Origin: Gnetum montanum
Taxonomy: Eukaryota; Streptophyta; Gnetopsida; Gnetales; Gnetaceae
Assembly: GCA_015680685.1 (NCBI GenBank)
Contig: MNCI01022151.1
Location: forward strand, 302,672-366,671
Direction of reading: 5' to 3'
Length of the DNA: 64,000 nucleotides
The notes under the pieces are model-generated. The model searched no databases and was not told the DNA's origin. It was given only the letters and a program-made list of their open reading frames with translations. Positions 1 to 12,928 of the stretch are shown here, one piece after another. A program made the translations under genes and the position numbers. Position 1 is the stretch's first letter, and the number at the start of each line of letters is the position of its first letter.

Positions 1-146
1 TGCTGCTTGGTAACCCAGTAGCGTATTCCAGGATTCTGCGCTTGGTAATCCCAGTAATAGTCCGATGTGTACGGCTAGTTGAGGAATCGGCTGCTCATTG
101 CTAGGCTAGAACGTGTGATAAGTACGACTTAGTTATCACACGTAAT
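1..146 (+). repeat. LTR fragment, same family as element VIII
   Basis: The segment matches, as reverse complement, the middle of the LTRs at 54979-55983 and 61499-62497. Shared blocks are the GCTTGGTAACCCAGTAGCG run, the GTGTACGGCTAGTTGAGGAA run and the sequence around AAGTACGACTTAGTTA. It enters the window already inside the LTR and loses similarity near 146, so neither LTR end is visible. Orientation is plus. It is probably a truncated or recombined LTR remnant. Confidence 0.8.
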
Positions 147-712
147 AATATTACAAAGTAAAACTAGCCTAGCCTAGCCTAGCAATGTTACGCTAGTTGT
201 TAGTTACGAGTAATTTATCATCAAAAAGAAGAATAATCATATATACATACTTAATAAATAATTAGTAAATAAACATTTGCTTAATAACCAAGTTTAATTA
301 ATGTGTTAGCCTAAAACATATAGTTTGGAATAATAGTAGTGTAATTTTATGTATATATTAATGTTTTATTTTTTCCTTTATAACCAGGCACTGGCCAGAG
401 GATAGTCGGAAGCTGTGTTGAATCCAAAAAATTTGTTCAATTTTAATAAGTATTTTTGTCAAACTTATGCATTTTAATTAATTTCAGTCTATATTTCATA
501 TAGTTAATTATTTATTTAATGATTATTTTATTTGTTTATGTAAGTTGTAAATATTAGTTTATTATTATTTTATGATTAGTTAATTGGTGTGGTTTAGTTT
601 ATTTTAATTTTAGTTTAACTAGTACAATGTATTATTATACAGAATAATATTTTATGTACCTCATATATATTATATTCTATATATATTTTACATAAACTAT
701 ATTATAAAATAT

Positions 713-737
713 TATATATATATATATATATATATAT
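713..737. repeat. (AT)n microsatellite
   Basis: Uninterrupted alternation of A and T for about 25 bases inside a wider AT-rich block. Confidence 0.9.
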
Positions 738-1349
738 TCTACGATGACAGGAAAGGAGGAGTTGCTACCAGATTTGAACCTTCGCTGTTGTTGGATAATA
801 ATGACAACGATGATGTTCTTGGATTTTTGCTGGTTGTTAAGTTATCTTCTTCATTTTTGCAATGTCTCTCCCACTATTTCTAGCAAATTCATGATAACAA
901 GAACGCTAGATTTAGTAGCTACACTAAAAATAATGGATTGGTATCAAATTCTTTTGTATCTATTTATTATTAAACTACTTATTTTAAAAATTGGTATAGG
1001 TAATGATGTAGTGGAGATTGATGAGGATAAGGCGCCAGGGAAGGCAGTGGTAGAGAATTTTGCAGATGATAATGGAATTAGGCAAAGCATATGCCAACTA
1101 ATGCTATTAGGCATGCTTTTCAAGTGAATTCTCCATCGGCTCAAATCAAACATTCTTCTTAGATGAATGCGTGGAGTATCACATACACCTCTTTTGCCAC
1201 TTCCTTGAGAATCCATATTAATTTAAAAAATTAGAAAGCCAAGATTAGTAGGAATATTGATTTTAACGGATTGGTATTGGGTTTTGCAATACCCAGATAT
1301 TATTGTAATATTTATTTCTAACCTGGTGGTGGCAGTATAAATTAGGCAC

Positions 1350-1490
1350 TAGAGAAAAGGAAGAAAAGAAAGGGAGGGGATTCTAAAAAAACATAAAAGG
1401 AAAATTCATTTCTTTTGAGAAAAGAGAAAAAGAAAAAAAGAGAAAAAGAAGAAAAGAAAAAAAAGAAGAAAGAAAAGAAATAGGAAGAAG
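1350..1490 (+). repeat. Polypurine low-complexity tract
   Basis: About 140 bases almost entirely of A and G on the plus strand (GAAAAG/AAGAAAA units) with only a few pyrimidine interruptions near 1382-1412. Low complexity; minus-strand reading frames across it are poly-Phe/Leu artefacts. Confidence 0.8.
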
Positions 1491-2292
1491 GAGTTGATAC
1501 AAGTAAATTTCATGTTCCATTGGAATGAATTATTCTTGAGATTTTTATTGAAGATTTTTTGAGCCTTGTGGAAATTCTTGTAATTCACAATCAAATTGCT
1601 GCATTGTGGAGACAGCAAGGGAGGATTGCAATTTAGGCAAGCCTCCTTTATAATTTTCAATTATTATTTATAATTTTAATTTGATTTAATTATAAATCTT
1701 TATTCTTGAACTTATGATTAGAAGTTAGGATAAAGGTTTATAATTTTACTTATGAGTGACAGGCATAAGTATAAAATTTAATTAGATTCAATTCTAACTG
1801 TTTATTTTCTTGATAATTTCTTTCACTTTTTAACTGTTCCTCCATGGGATACAACTCACAAGTCAATCATAGACAAGGTCACAATCTCTACAACAAAACA
1901 AAAAAGGAAAATAAATTTTAAAGATATCCAACACCAAATTTTGCCTAGCTTGTCAAGACTCTTGTGTCTCAAGGGGGTGGACTGGTCTTAGAGTGATCAT
2001 GTGATGTCACTAAATGTGATTGGTTTTGGTCTGGACTAAGGATAGATTTTATTAGGTTATTTAACCACAAAAATTCACAAGGGACTTCATGTGACCATAA
2101 TTAGAAACTCCATTCTACTCTCTCTTTCATCTGTCTATGCTTTCCATATGTCACCTCATTGTCAGTTTCATGTTCTTGTTTGATGTCTTGGTTTGATGTG
2201 TCAAAATGCTTAGGTAGTTTCTTTTGGGTTTTTGTACTCAACTTTCCGTGATCATTACTCATCCATGAGGCCCACGAACTCCTCAACTTGAA

Positions 2293-2349
2293 GTTATGCA
2301 AGGGAAATAATAGACATGTGCCTACTTTGGAGATGACCCACTTGCATAC
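2293..2349 (+). ncRNA. Conserved 3'-region stem-loop, copy I
   Basis: Left arm GTTATGCAAG (2293-2302) and right arm starting CTTGCATAC (2341-2349) give eight contiguous pairs (TATGCAAG with CTTGCATA). The enclosed loop contains GCCTACTTTGGAGATGACCC, the same core as four other copies in the window. It lies about 700 bp before the 3' LTR of element I. The function is unknown; that it is an RNA structure is inferred from stem covariation between copies. Confidence 0.65.
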
Positions 2350-3053
2350 GTTTTGGTTGGGTTAGTTAATTTCTTTATCATTAGACATCCTCATAATCAA
2401 ATCCTTTTGTGTGCCCCATCAATGACATCTAATTACATGCATCTTCACAACAATTTTCTATGAAATCCTCTTTTTATTGTTGTGGATTCTTTAACCCTCT
2501 TCAAGCATTTCATCACATTTGGACTTTTCAAAAATTCATAACAAATCACTTATCCATTTAACCCTATTTTTTAGTCTTCCTACTAACACTATTAAAGGAA
2601 TCAATCCACCATAATCACAACCTAGCCAAGTCTTACCACCAATGAGGCAGGGTACTTAAAAGTTATATGTTATACATTGCACACTAATTTGAGATTTTTT
2701 TGTGATTGTATTGGGAAGCACAGATTGGAAGCAAGAATGTCTTTACTAAAGGATAAATTGCAGCACCATGCAACAAGGATTCTTCATGATCAATAAATCT
2801 TATCCCTCGCTCTTGAGCTACTAGAGGAGTTAGATGTCAGTTTTGTCCAAGGTATTTACTTCTCTTATCATGAACATCCAATTTTGTAAAAAAAAAATTG
2901 TAAATCTATACACTTGGGCACTTAGAGTCTATTTGTTTATTCTAAGTTAGTTTGTATGTTAGTCAATAATCCCATACCTTCCTAATATTTTGTAAGAAAC
3001 TTGTTCCTCCTCTTGTTCACTCGAGGATGAGTTTTCATTCAGTTGTAAGGGTA

Positions 3054-3938
3054 TAATGAATCATATTTTATAGTGCTCCAATATCATATATCCAATATCA
3101 GAGCTGCAATGTTAGGTATCCAGTATTAGGTCCCAAGATGCAATGTCTGGTATTCAATATCACAGGGTATGTGCTAGCCTATAAATATCGCACTTGGGCA
3201 CACATTTCCCATATAGGTTTTTTGTCATAACATAGCAGAGCTTTTGTAGTTTCTTTTCTCTAAACTTAGAATATTTTCCAAAGTGCCTATAGCAGGAATC
3301 ATTGAGTGTACGGATCTTTATTCAAGCACTATTGTACCTAAGCATGATAGTGTGTGTGGCAACAAAGACGAGCTTTCTAATCAAACCTTGTACCACCTTA
3401 GCTAACTTAAATATTTTATTCATGCATTTAATGTTTTATGCAATTCCATCTAATAGTACCAAGTAATTAAGCTAAAGTAAGCTAGTTTGATTAAATAGAA
3501 TTAATTAAGCACATAAGTATGATAGCTTAAAACATGTGTATGACTCTTGGTAATCCCAACAATGCTTAATGTTTGGTAATCCAGTAGCATTATACATGTT
3601 CAAGATGTGCATGGAAACTAGGATCAAATACTTATGTTAGGAAAGTTAGTTATTAATCAACAATTAGCTTAATTAAAGTAGTTCATAAATTAAGTTTCAA
3701 CTTGTTATTAATCATAGAAAAATAAAATATAAAATAATAAAAATCATGTGCCTCAATTATACTTAACCATAAAATTAAGCTCCACAAGTATAGTAGAGAA
3801 GAAAATGATTGTCATGATTAGATTTCATGTCTTGGAACTAGTGTACTTAAGAACTTAAGGTCTTCAGAATTCAACTAGATCATGCATGAACACTTGTGAT
3901 TCGTATGGTTGGGCATAGGGGTACCTCGCTACTCATCA
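3054..3938 (+). mobile_element. Element I 3' LTR (Ty3/gypsy)
   Basis: It is preceded by the conserved sequence CTCGAGGATGAGTTTTCATT and a PPT-like GTAAGGGTA, which places it as a 3' LTR. It begins TAATGAATC (TGATGA in relatives) and ends CTACTCATCA. Inside are a cluster of AATATC/GATATC-like palindromic motifs, a CCTATAAATA promoter box near 3179, the CTTTATTCAAGC block, and the TTGGTAATCC block shared with all sister LTRs. Length is 885 bp. The following five bases are ACAGG. No 5' partner LTR is in the window. Confidence 0.85.
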
Positions 3939-6900
3939 ACAGGTTTTGTTAAAGATAAACCTATCTTAAATAATGAATTATAGCATGGGAGGAAATGTAA
4001 TGAGATTCTAATACTAATTAGGATATTGATTTTATTAAGTTAGATTATGCTAAAGCTTATGCCATGATTGAAAGACATTTCGTTATTGCATATCTTTGTA
4101 CATTAGGATTTGGTGATTGTCTTATTTGTCTTATATGTACCCTGATCACTAATGCTAATGCTTAAGTTCCTATAAATTTTTGACTTAATCCCTCCTCTCT
4201 TTAATAGTCAATCTATCAAGGTTGTCATCTTACTCTCTATCTTTTTATTATTGCTGCAAACCTTCTTTTAAACAACCTACATTATGAGCTTCAAAAGAAT
4301 ATCATTAAGAAAATTTTAGTTGATGATCAAGGTATACAAATACTTAACATGCACTTTGCATATGAGCCTTTTTTATGATCAACAATTCTTTGCAACATAG
4401 CAATATCTTTTTAGCTAGAGTGGAGGAATATTGTATATTGTATAGCTCTCATTTTAATTGGAAAAAATTTATTGTTTATTATAATGGTAATATTAATGAG
4501 TGATTTAGTCTTAAGAATTGGAAAATTTAAAAAATTATAGAAATGTCCTTTCTTTTATGTCCATTGATAACAAGGCATTAAGCAACAATCCAACCATGCT
4601 TCTTCCTAATTGATTACCTAAAAATTCTGGGTACTATGATTACAAACTAATAGAGCTTTGCTACATAAAATGAAAGATAAGTTCTAAACATAGGGTGCAC
4701 ATATTTATATACAAGGGGATTACATTACATTGACATTGTATCATTAACATTATTCAATTACCATTAATTATAGAGTTAATGCTTGAAATTTTTAACTTTG
4801 CTATGAAAATTACTACTTGTAAGTAATAGGTTACAACTTTGAATTTTGTTTAGAACATCACTATATTCATTCTATAATTATACAAGTCTACTTAAAGTAT
4901 TGTGCCTGGATGTTCTAGGTTATATATGAGTTTAAAATATAATATATAAAATTAAATTATATATTATCTCATGACTACTTTAGTTAGATGTATACTTACA
5001 AACTATATTTTAAAAATAGTATTGATTAGACAATTTTATGAATAGAATTTTGACATTAAGTCTTTATTTTATTTCATGTTAAGGTTTTAATAATAAAACT
5101 GATCTTTTCAAAATTATCTTTCCACCATAACAAATTCTAAATTACTTCAACATGCTTCTATCAATGTTGTAATTTATGTTTCTTCAATTGATGTAAAAGA
5201 TTTTGTTGATTTTTAGAACACAAATTTGTAAGCTGGCATTTAGAAATTTGTGATACCTTTTCTTGGGGATGTTGGAAATTAAATGCTTGATTTTGTTCTT
5301 CTTGATAATGTATATGAATCATATGTTATTGATTTACATTATGATATGTGTTCATTCCAAGTTTGAGGTTCCTATCTCAATCGTAATTGAAGCTTTACTT
5401 CATCTTGAATGATGTGATATAAAAACATAACATTCAAGTTATTTACGCTAGGTACTATTCTTATTTTTTCCTACTTGCTAAGCTCAATAATTTTCCAATG
5501 ATGGAATAGACTCTAGATATAGGGTTATTTATATGTAAGCATTCAATGTTGATACTTTTTTATTGATTTTTCAAAGATCTAAGCAATAAATTATTAGTCT
5601 TCTTGATTTCATTAAGCATCATCATCATCCTAGCCTTGTCCAAACAAACTAGGGTTGGCTACAAGAGTTCTCTTTTTACATTCACCTCTATTAAAAGCTA
5701 TATCTTTGTTTGATTTTTTGTGCATATGTTCTTGATCTTATTAACCATATGGAATCTATTTACATACTATTTGTTTCTCATAGATGTTTTTTTTATTGAA
5801 ATCAATCTTCGTAATTGTAAAAACGAATTAGTAGTGTAAATAAGTAGACAAAGTTATATTCAACCAACTACATATTATAATCTTCCTCATTAATGTAAAT
5901 TTTTTCATTGTGGAGGACTTTTGTTTAATACTCAGATCAATTTTCTACTTCAACAGCTTTTATCATCTATCATCAATTCATCATATTTACCAATTCTCAT
6001 TGATCAAAGAAGTTGAAAATTTCATTTGGGACCACTCTTTTATAATAGATTTGAACCATCAAATCAACTCAGATCAATTTTAAATTTAGCAGGCAGCTAG
6101 ATCATTGACATAGCTTTCAATCAAGTATGTACTCCATAACTTTCTTGAATCACAAAGATATTCATCTTGCAAATCAACATTTTTTGTTATGGATGCTAAA
6201 TAATTTTATTCCAAACCCCATTTTCAAGCCATATTTGAGTCACCAAATAAATTCTAATTGATTTGAAAATTTACAAGCTGATAAATTATAGAATGAGCTT
6301 TCTAACAAGCCCACAATCAATTTGAAAATGATCTAGATCACAAAGATATTACACTTGTAAAATCAAAAAAAAATTAGTTTTACTTTGTTGGACCATCCAC
6401 ATCATTTGATATATTGGGCTGCCAAAAATTTGCAAAAAAATAAAAAATATTTTCAGATCTTCTTACATCCCCAAAAATATACATTAAAAACCTAAAACAT
6501 AGGTTAAAAATATTTACTTCTAAGACATATAGTCATATTAGAACTTTATAACTCAGTATTACCCCCCAAAACCAAACCTATAACTTCCCAAATAAGCTTT
6601 GATGATGAGCTAGATATTCCATCATGGGACTTGTATGCATAGTACATGTAAAAGCGTGATATTTGTTCCAAATATAGTGTTACTGTTTGGAGTTGTCTAA
6701 AGTGATGAAGATCGATTGATATTGTTGGAGATTGTTGCAATGATATGATAAATAGAAAAGTCATGATTAGTATGCAATACCAGGGATGTACCTACAACAT
6801 AAGTAGAGGTGATATGAACTACAAATTGCAGGTCACTATCCTGGTAAAGGAATAAATATATCGGATTTAGAGTGTGAGGGATAGGGATCACTAGTTCCCA

Positions 6901-8189
6901 CACTAGTAAAAATAAATAAATAAATAAATAAAAATATCCACTTTGGAGTGTGAGGACCTACGGCTCATAGTCCATCGCATGTACTCAAAGTTGAAAATTA
7001 AAAGAAAATAATGAAAAAGAACAAACTAAATAACAAATGAAAACACTAGGAATGAACACATGATAGGAGAATAACTAAAGTGTAATTACTTGCCACAATA
7101 AAATAGCAAGCCATTGGGTGAAAAATTGAATAATTTAATGTAAAAAAAATGATGCTTATGGAAGGAACTGACATTCATGGCCATTGATTAACCAATCTCA
7201 TCTATGTCTTATGTTAGTATCTTGTTCAAAAATAACTAGCCTATCCTACAAAAGTGGTTATCAGTGACAAAGACTCCTCATGCTTCAACATGAATCACAT
7301 TATCTTGTGGCTATGAATAGTACAGAACCTTATCATCCAAAATAATAAGAATAATAATAAACTACAAGAAAAATTTGAAGTGTTAAATATTTATATAATT
7401 GTTGGATTGCCATCAAAATAAGATTTTTTATGAATGGAAACTTTGCTTCCAGTGTAGTTAACTTGTTTGTGATTAGACATGATTTGAATTAAAAGGACAT
7501 TCTTGGACTAGGACATTTGCAATAGGTTAAGATTGCTTTATGTACTACCAATAGAACATAGTTTGTAAACAAAAGAATCTTTGTTCCTCATAAAGGTTCA
7601 ATCCCTATGCAAGCCATTCCTCATGATTTTTGGATGGTTCATGTATTATATCTGTAACATCTTTTATCCAAAGTCACTGATTACAGAAAACCTAGAGCCT
7701 CAAGTTTGTCACAAGATAACACATTAAGCTAACCATGTGCATTAGTTATTTGTCATAAGAAATGTCCTACTTTCCAACCAAAATTAGTTCATCAGATGGA
7801 ACCCCATCATTCAATCAGTTCTTTATTAAAGTTTTTTTTAAAAGAAAAGTAAAAAGCATTGAACAAATAAGACCTCCAAAAATTCATGCCACAACACAAG
7901 TTGAATATTCATCAAAATGAATAATTGAAGGATTAATTACTTTGAAAAATATATTGACATAGATATTACCAAAAATCAAATAACACCAATGGCCACTACT
8001 AAGCATAAGCATTACCAAAAATTATATATATATAGGGCTCACACATACCTTGTTACCAAATTGCTTGTAAAAATATAAGGCCATGAAGAACACAAGAGTT
8101 ATTAACTTATTATAAGGAAAAACAATAATGGATCAAACAATCTTATAAGGACCTATTCAAAATAAGTCCATGATTAGATTAAATTCAGC
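3939..8189. other. Long AT-rich intergenic stretch
   Basis: No coding sequence, LTR or RNA gene that I can support. It contains an (AAAT)n run at about 6906-6933 and small AT repeats near 8024-8033. It is probably old, decayed transposon DNA. The right end runs into the C-terminal end of the minus-strand pol remnant. Confidence 0.5.
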
Positions 8190-11165
8190 TTGTGGGGAGG
8201 AGTATTAGATAACTCAATTAACTCATCAATAGGAGAGGGATTCTATTCAAAGTAATGTTTAAGTTTCTCATCATTTACTTGGAAATATTCAGAGGTACTA
8301 GCTGTAGAAATATCAAAAACACCATTACCTAAGACTTTAGTAACCTAGAATAGCCCTTCTCATTTAGATACTAACTTTCAAGCAAAATTCTTAAGTCTCA
8401 TATTGAACAATAATACTAAGTCCCCTTCAAAAAAGAACTTCCTCATTACATTCTTATCGTGCCACATCTTCATTTATTTTTTACACAAACATTACCTATC
8501 TAAAGTGTGCAAATACTCATCATCTAATTAATTTAAAGCATAACAATGAGTAGAAAGACAAGCATCCATATTCATATCAAGTTGACGTTGCATGCGAAAA
8601 GATTTATTCTAAATAGAAGAAGGAACAAGACATTGTTTACCAAACACTAATTCATAAGGATTGAAGACAAGAGAAGATTTATAAGAAGTTTGAATGGCCC
8701 ATAAATCATATGATATATAATAAGACCAATCAATTCTATCCTCTCCCACTACTTTTTGCAAAATATTCTTAATTTCCTTATTCATAGTTTCAACTAAACC
8801 ATTAGATTGAGGATGATAACCAGTGACAATACGATTTGTTATTGCCATTTTACGTAAAACTTTTTCTATGACATCAATGATAAAATGTGTTCCTTGATTA
8901 CTAATTAAGACTCATGGATGACCAGAATATGGAATCAACTCTTCACATAGAAATTTAACTATAGTCTTAGCATCATCATGTCTAATTGCTTTGGCTAAGA
9001 CCCACTTAGTAACATAGTCAATAGAAAGAAGGATATATTTAAACAAATTACTTGAAGGAAAAAGGACCATAAAATCAATGTCATAGTAATAGAAGTGCTC
9101 ACACTCCACTAAGATAGGCAATAATGACATATCTTGGTGTCTTGTATAACCTTCTATTCTTGACATTGATCACATTTCCTACAATATGCATTACTAGCCT
9201 TGAATAAAGTAGGCCAATAAAAACCAGCATGAAGGATTTCATAAGAAGTTTTCTTACCTACAAAATGACCTCCACAAACTCCATTATGATTAAGAGTAAT
9301 TACTTGTTCTTGCTCTTGTTCTTAAACACATCATCGAATAATATGATTATTACAAATTTTATATTTAAAGAATCCTCCCAAATGAATTGCTATGTTTTGA
9401 CCAAAAAGGCCTATTTTTGCCCTTTAGTCCAGGACCTTGGTAATTTTCATATAGCTAAGTAATTAGCAATATCTATATACCAAGGATCTTGAACTCTAGG
9501 AATAACATCCCTAGCCCAACAGAAAATTGCTCATCTAGGAATAAATCATTAAACACATGGGAAGTTTCTAATTGAGGATTATGATATAACCTTAATAATA
9601 ATCAACAACTAGATTTTTTAATATTCTCTTATCTCAAATCACTAAATCAAATTCTTGTAAAAGGAAACACCAACACACCAATTGAGTACTTTGAGTATGT
9701 TTATTATCAAGATATTTGATTATCACATGATTTGTACATACTATAGTATGAAAGCCAATTAAATAATGCTTAAATTTATTTAGGCTATAGACTACAACAA
9801 GCATTTTCTTCTTAGTTATTGTATAGTTAATTTGCATAGGTATCATTGTTTTCGAAATGTAATAAATAATTTATGGAATGTTATCTTTATGTTCATCTAA
9901 AACTACTTCTATCACATAATCCAAGGCATCAGTCATCAATTTAAAATCTAGACTCCAATCAGGTCCATGTAAAATAGGTGTAGAAGAGATTTTATATTTT
10001 AGCAATTCAAAAGTAACTTGACAAGCTTTAGTCCAAATAAAAGTAATATCTTTTTGCAATAATTTTACCAAGGGTTGAGTAATTAACGAAAAATCCTTGA
10101 TAAAATGTTTGTAGAATCTAACATGTCCTAAAAAGGCCTATATTCCATTAACATTAGTGAATGTTATAAGATGAGAGATAACCCATACTTTCTCAGGATC
10201 TACCAAAATGCCCATCTTACCTATAATATGATCCAAAACAACATTGGAGGGGACCAGAAAATGACACTTTTCCCAAGATAAATGAAGACCTTTATTGATA
10301 CAGTGATGCAAAACTAATTCAAAATTATGTAAAGCATTAGAGGATAAATCACCATATATATAAAAATCATCCATAAAGACTTCAAGAAAAGAGTCAATCA
10401 TATCAACAAATATAGATGTCATAGCCCATTGAAACATAGCAAGTGCATTGCACAATCTAAAAAGCATACATCTAAAGGCAAAAATCCCCTAATGTATAGT
10501 AAATGTTGTTTTATGCTAATATTCAATGGCAATAAATATTTGATTATAACCACTACAACCATAAAGAAAAAATTAAAAATCATGCCCTTGAAGCTTATCC
10601 AATACCTAATCCAAATGCAAAATGGAAAGTGGTCTTTACTTGTGAATTTATTCAGTTCATGAAAATCAATGTACACACATCACTTACCTAACTTTTTGGA
10701 ACAACTATAATTGGACTTCCCCATTTGAAGCTAGAGATAAGATATATGATATCTACTTGAAATAACTTCATCAATTCCTCTTTTACCACTTGTTTAAGAG
10801 TAGGGTTTAGGCTCTAATAAGTTTGTTAACGTGGACGTGTATCAACCTCCAAGTGGATGTGGTGCTAGATAATAGATTGTGAAATTTCTTACTTTAGTTC
10901 TAATGGTGATCAAGCAAAAGTAGAAATAATATTAGAAAAAACCTAAATCAATCTTTGTTCTTGATCTAAGGTTAATAGGGAACTAAGAACCAATTGTTTA
11001 GTATCATTAACATAGATATGTTTTAAGTGAGAAGGAATTTCCTTTAAATATAAAGTTACCACCTTACCACTCACCAATGAAGAACACACCTTCATATCAG
11101 GTAATTTCCTACCATCTAAGACATCTTCCACTTGTATACACAAAATTTTATGTTGAGGATCCATG
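8190..11165 (-). pseudogene. Element II Ty3/gypsy pol remnant (RT-RNaseH-integrase)
   Basis: Read right to left, the pieces are in canonical Ty3/gypsy order. A protease-proximal piece is at 11164-10943. The reverse transcriptase start IDFHELNKFTSKDHFPF is near 10676, and RT continues with FRLCNALAMFQ and the catalytic region FMDDFYIYG (10467-10138). RNase H is at 10071-9634. The integrase zinc-binding tail CRKCDQCQ is near 9180, the integrase core with SIDYVTKWV at 9166-8912, YHPQSNGLVE at 8848-8609, and a C-terminal piece to 8190. Stops and frameshifts break every domain, so it cannot encode a working polyprotein. It differs in sequence from the pol of elements V and VI and is probably an Athila/Tat-like relative. 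No LTR of its own is recognisable. The right edge meets plus-strand element III at about 11165-11172. Confidence 0.9.
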
Positions 11166-11171
11166 GTTACA

Positions 11172-12928
11172 TCTTTTCATGATAAAACTAATAATAAACC
11201 TATGATCATTATGCCTAGATAGAAGAGTAAAGAACCAAGTGGGAATACAAAGGATGTGACATCAAAGGAATTTGTGGATTCTTTTGGATTACTATTGTAG
11301 GTTCTATGCTATTACTTAGGTTGTATTATATCCTTGTAGATCTAACAAAAAATGGAAGTAAGAGTAAAATAAGTGCTACCTTACTATGTTACTAGAACTA
11401 CATGTTACCCATGCCTACAGGTAGTCCTCCAGTAAGGTTGACACAGATAGAAATATAACTCATGCACAGAATAAATTTTTGGGGGTCCCACTCAAAAGAT
11501 ATGTTACCCATGCCTAAAGTTAGGTGGCTTCTCAAAAAGTTTAGAAAATAATAAGTGCAATGAATAAACTCCTCTCTTGGACAATACACCAAGTGACAAT
11601 ATTCTTTGCAACAATGGTAGTCTTACAATTGTAACTCCAAGAAATAAAACAATGTGATGTTACTGGAATGTGGTATGAACTTGGTCTAAATATTGGACAT
11701 AAAGGCTAATGATTACTTTAACTACTAATAAAACACAATAATTCATTATGTCTACAGTAAGACACATCACGTCATGATTTCTGCAATCCTTTTTGAGTCC
11801 ATTTCATCTCACTATGTGAATAATCATAACTTATGGTTTTGTGTACCATAGAGTCATTTTCCTAACTTGGTGATACTAACATGTGTATTTTGCTGAATAG
11901 GTATGTGTTACATTTAACTCCTTGAGTGCCTAAGGACACTTTTAGGTATGGTTATACAAGGGCATTAAGGGTTGTGGCCTACTTTGGGAAGGACCCACTT
12001 GTATAACTTTTGTATCTTATGCCTACCAAGTGATTCAATATCATCTTGAGCCTTCCAACACCAATAAATTTCAACATCTACTTCCCTTATCATTCAAAAC
12101 TATCTATTTATGCAACATGAATTCATTACCCCTCTTATCCATCTTATCAACACCCCATGAACTTTCCTAGCCTGAGATTGCTTCTTTAACAACTTTTTGC
12201 ATCACATTTTCAAAAAATCTACATCATGCATGGTTTGAGACCCTCTAAACATGTCCTGTATCTTCTAGACACTCAAACTAACCCATTTTTTATCATTAAA
12301 ACTTAACGAAATATGTGAAATTTTTGCCTCTCCAATATCAAAGCCCACAAAACCTATATATATATATGAGGACATAGCTAAATTTCATCATTTTTCACAT
12401 TTAAGCCAAGGGAGGTTTTTACCATTTTTCTTCTACAATTTGAGTTCTAACTTCCCAACTTCTAATCCTCGTAACTCCATACTCATAGCTCCAATTTTCA
12501 TGATTCTTGAACCTAGTTGCTCATGGAGCTCTCAACTTAGTTGTGGGGATGTGCTTAATGGGATATTAGTGGGATATAACAAAAATTGGAGTCAAAATTT
12601 GATAATGCTTAGAAGGCATTATAAGGATAAGTATGAAGGAAAAATTGAAAATTTTTCACAAAAATCAATCACATTAACACCAAAAACACTTAAATAATCC
12701 TCTTAATAAACCATACCAACCATTATGAGTCATAAACAAGAACAAAATGGATAGTTGTGAAGGGTTATAAGGAAACTAACACTTATGGAGTTTCTTTTTA
12801 AAAAATTTTCTAACTCTTTAGTTATAATAAACTAAAAATTTGATCTAATTAAAGGTATGAGAAGGGAAAGGACTTATTAAAGATTAAAGAAAACATTTTA
12901 ATACTTCCTAAATCCTTGATGATTGCAG
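11172..12928 (+). other. Element III 3' non-coding region between pol and extra ORF
   Basis: It is homologous to 34580-36451 of element VI, beginning with the shared block CATTATGCCTAGATAGAA at 11203. It holds two copies of an ATGTTACCCATGCCT motif (near 11400 and 11501), the conserved stem-loop at 11951-12007, and a TATATATATATATGAGG block near 12356 that could be an internal promoter for the downstream ORF. No protein is supported; a short reading frame at 12440-12697 is not conserved in VI. Confidence 0.7.
11951..12007 (+). ncRNA. Conserved 3'-region stem-loop, copy III
   Basis: GTTATACAAG (11951-11960) pairs perfectly with CTTGTATAAC (11998-12007), ten base pairs. The loop contains GGCATTAAGG and GCCTACTTTGGGAAGGACCC. 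Just inside the stem both strands keep the same layout as the other copies: GG on the left, and CCC plus one unpaired A on the right. Confidence 0.75.

Larger units (their letters stand above)
147..2292. other. AT-rich stretch, no recognised gene
   Basis: I recognise no gene here. A 127-codon plus-strand reading frame at 744-1127 and a 90-codon minus-strand frame at 944-1216 resemble nothing I know and share the same DNA, so neither is called. Around 1330 there is a TATAAATTAGG box in a context (purine-rich leader, then AT-rich) that could be an old LTR of another family, but no paired copy is visible. From about 2100 the sequence probably belongs to the 3' non-coding region of element I. Confidence 0.5.

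Noticed and set aside
744-1127. 127-codon open frame
   Set aside because: No recognisable motif, AT-rich biased composition, overlaps an equally long minus-strand frame.
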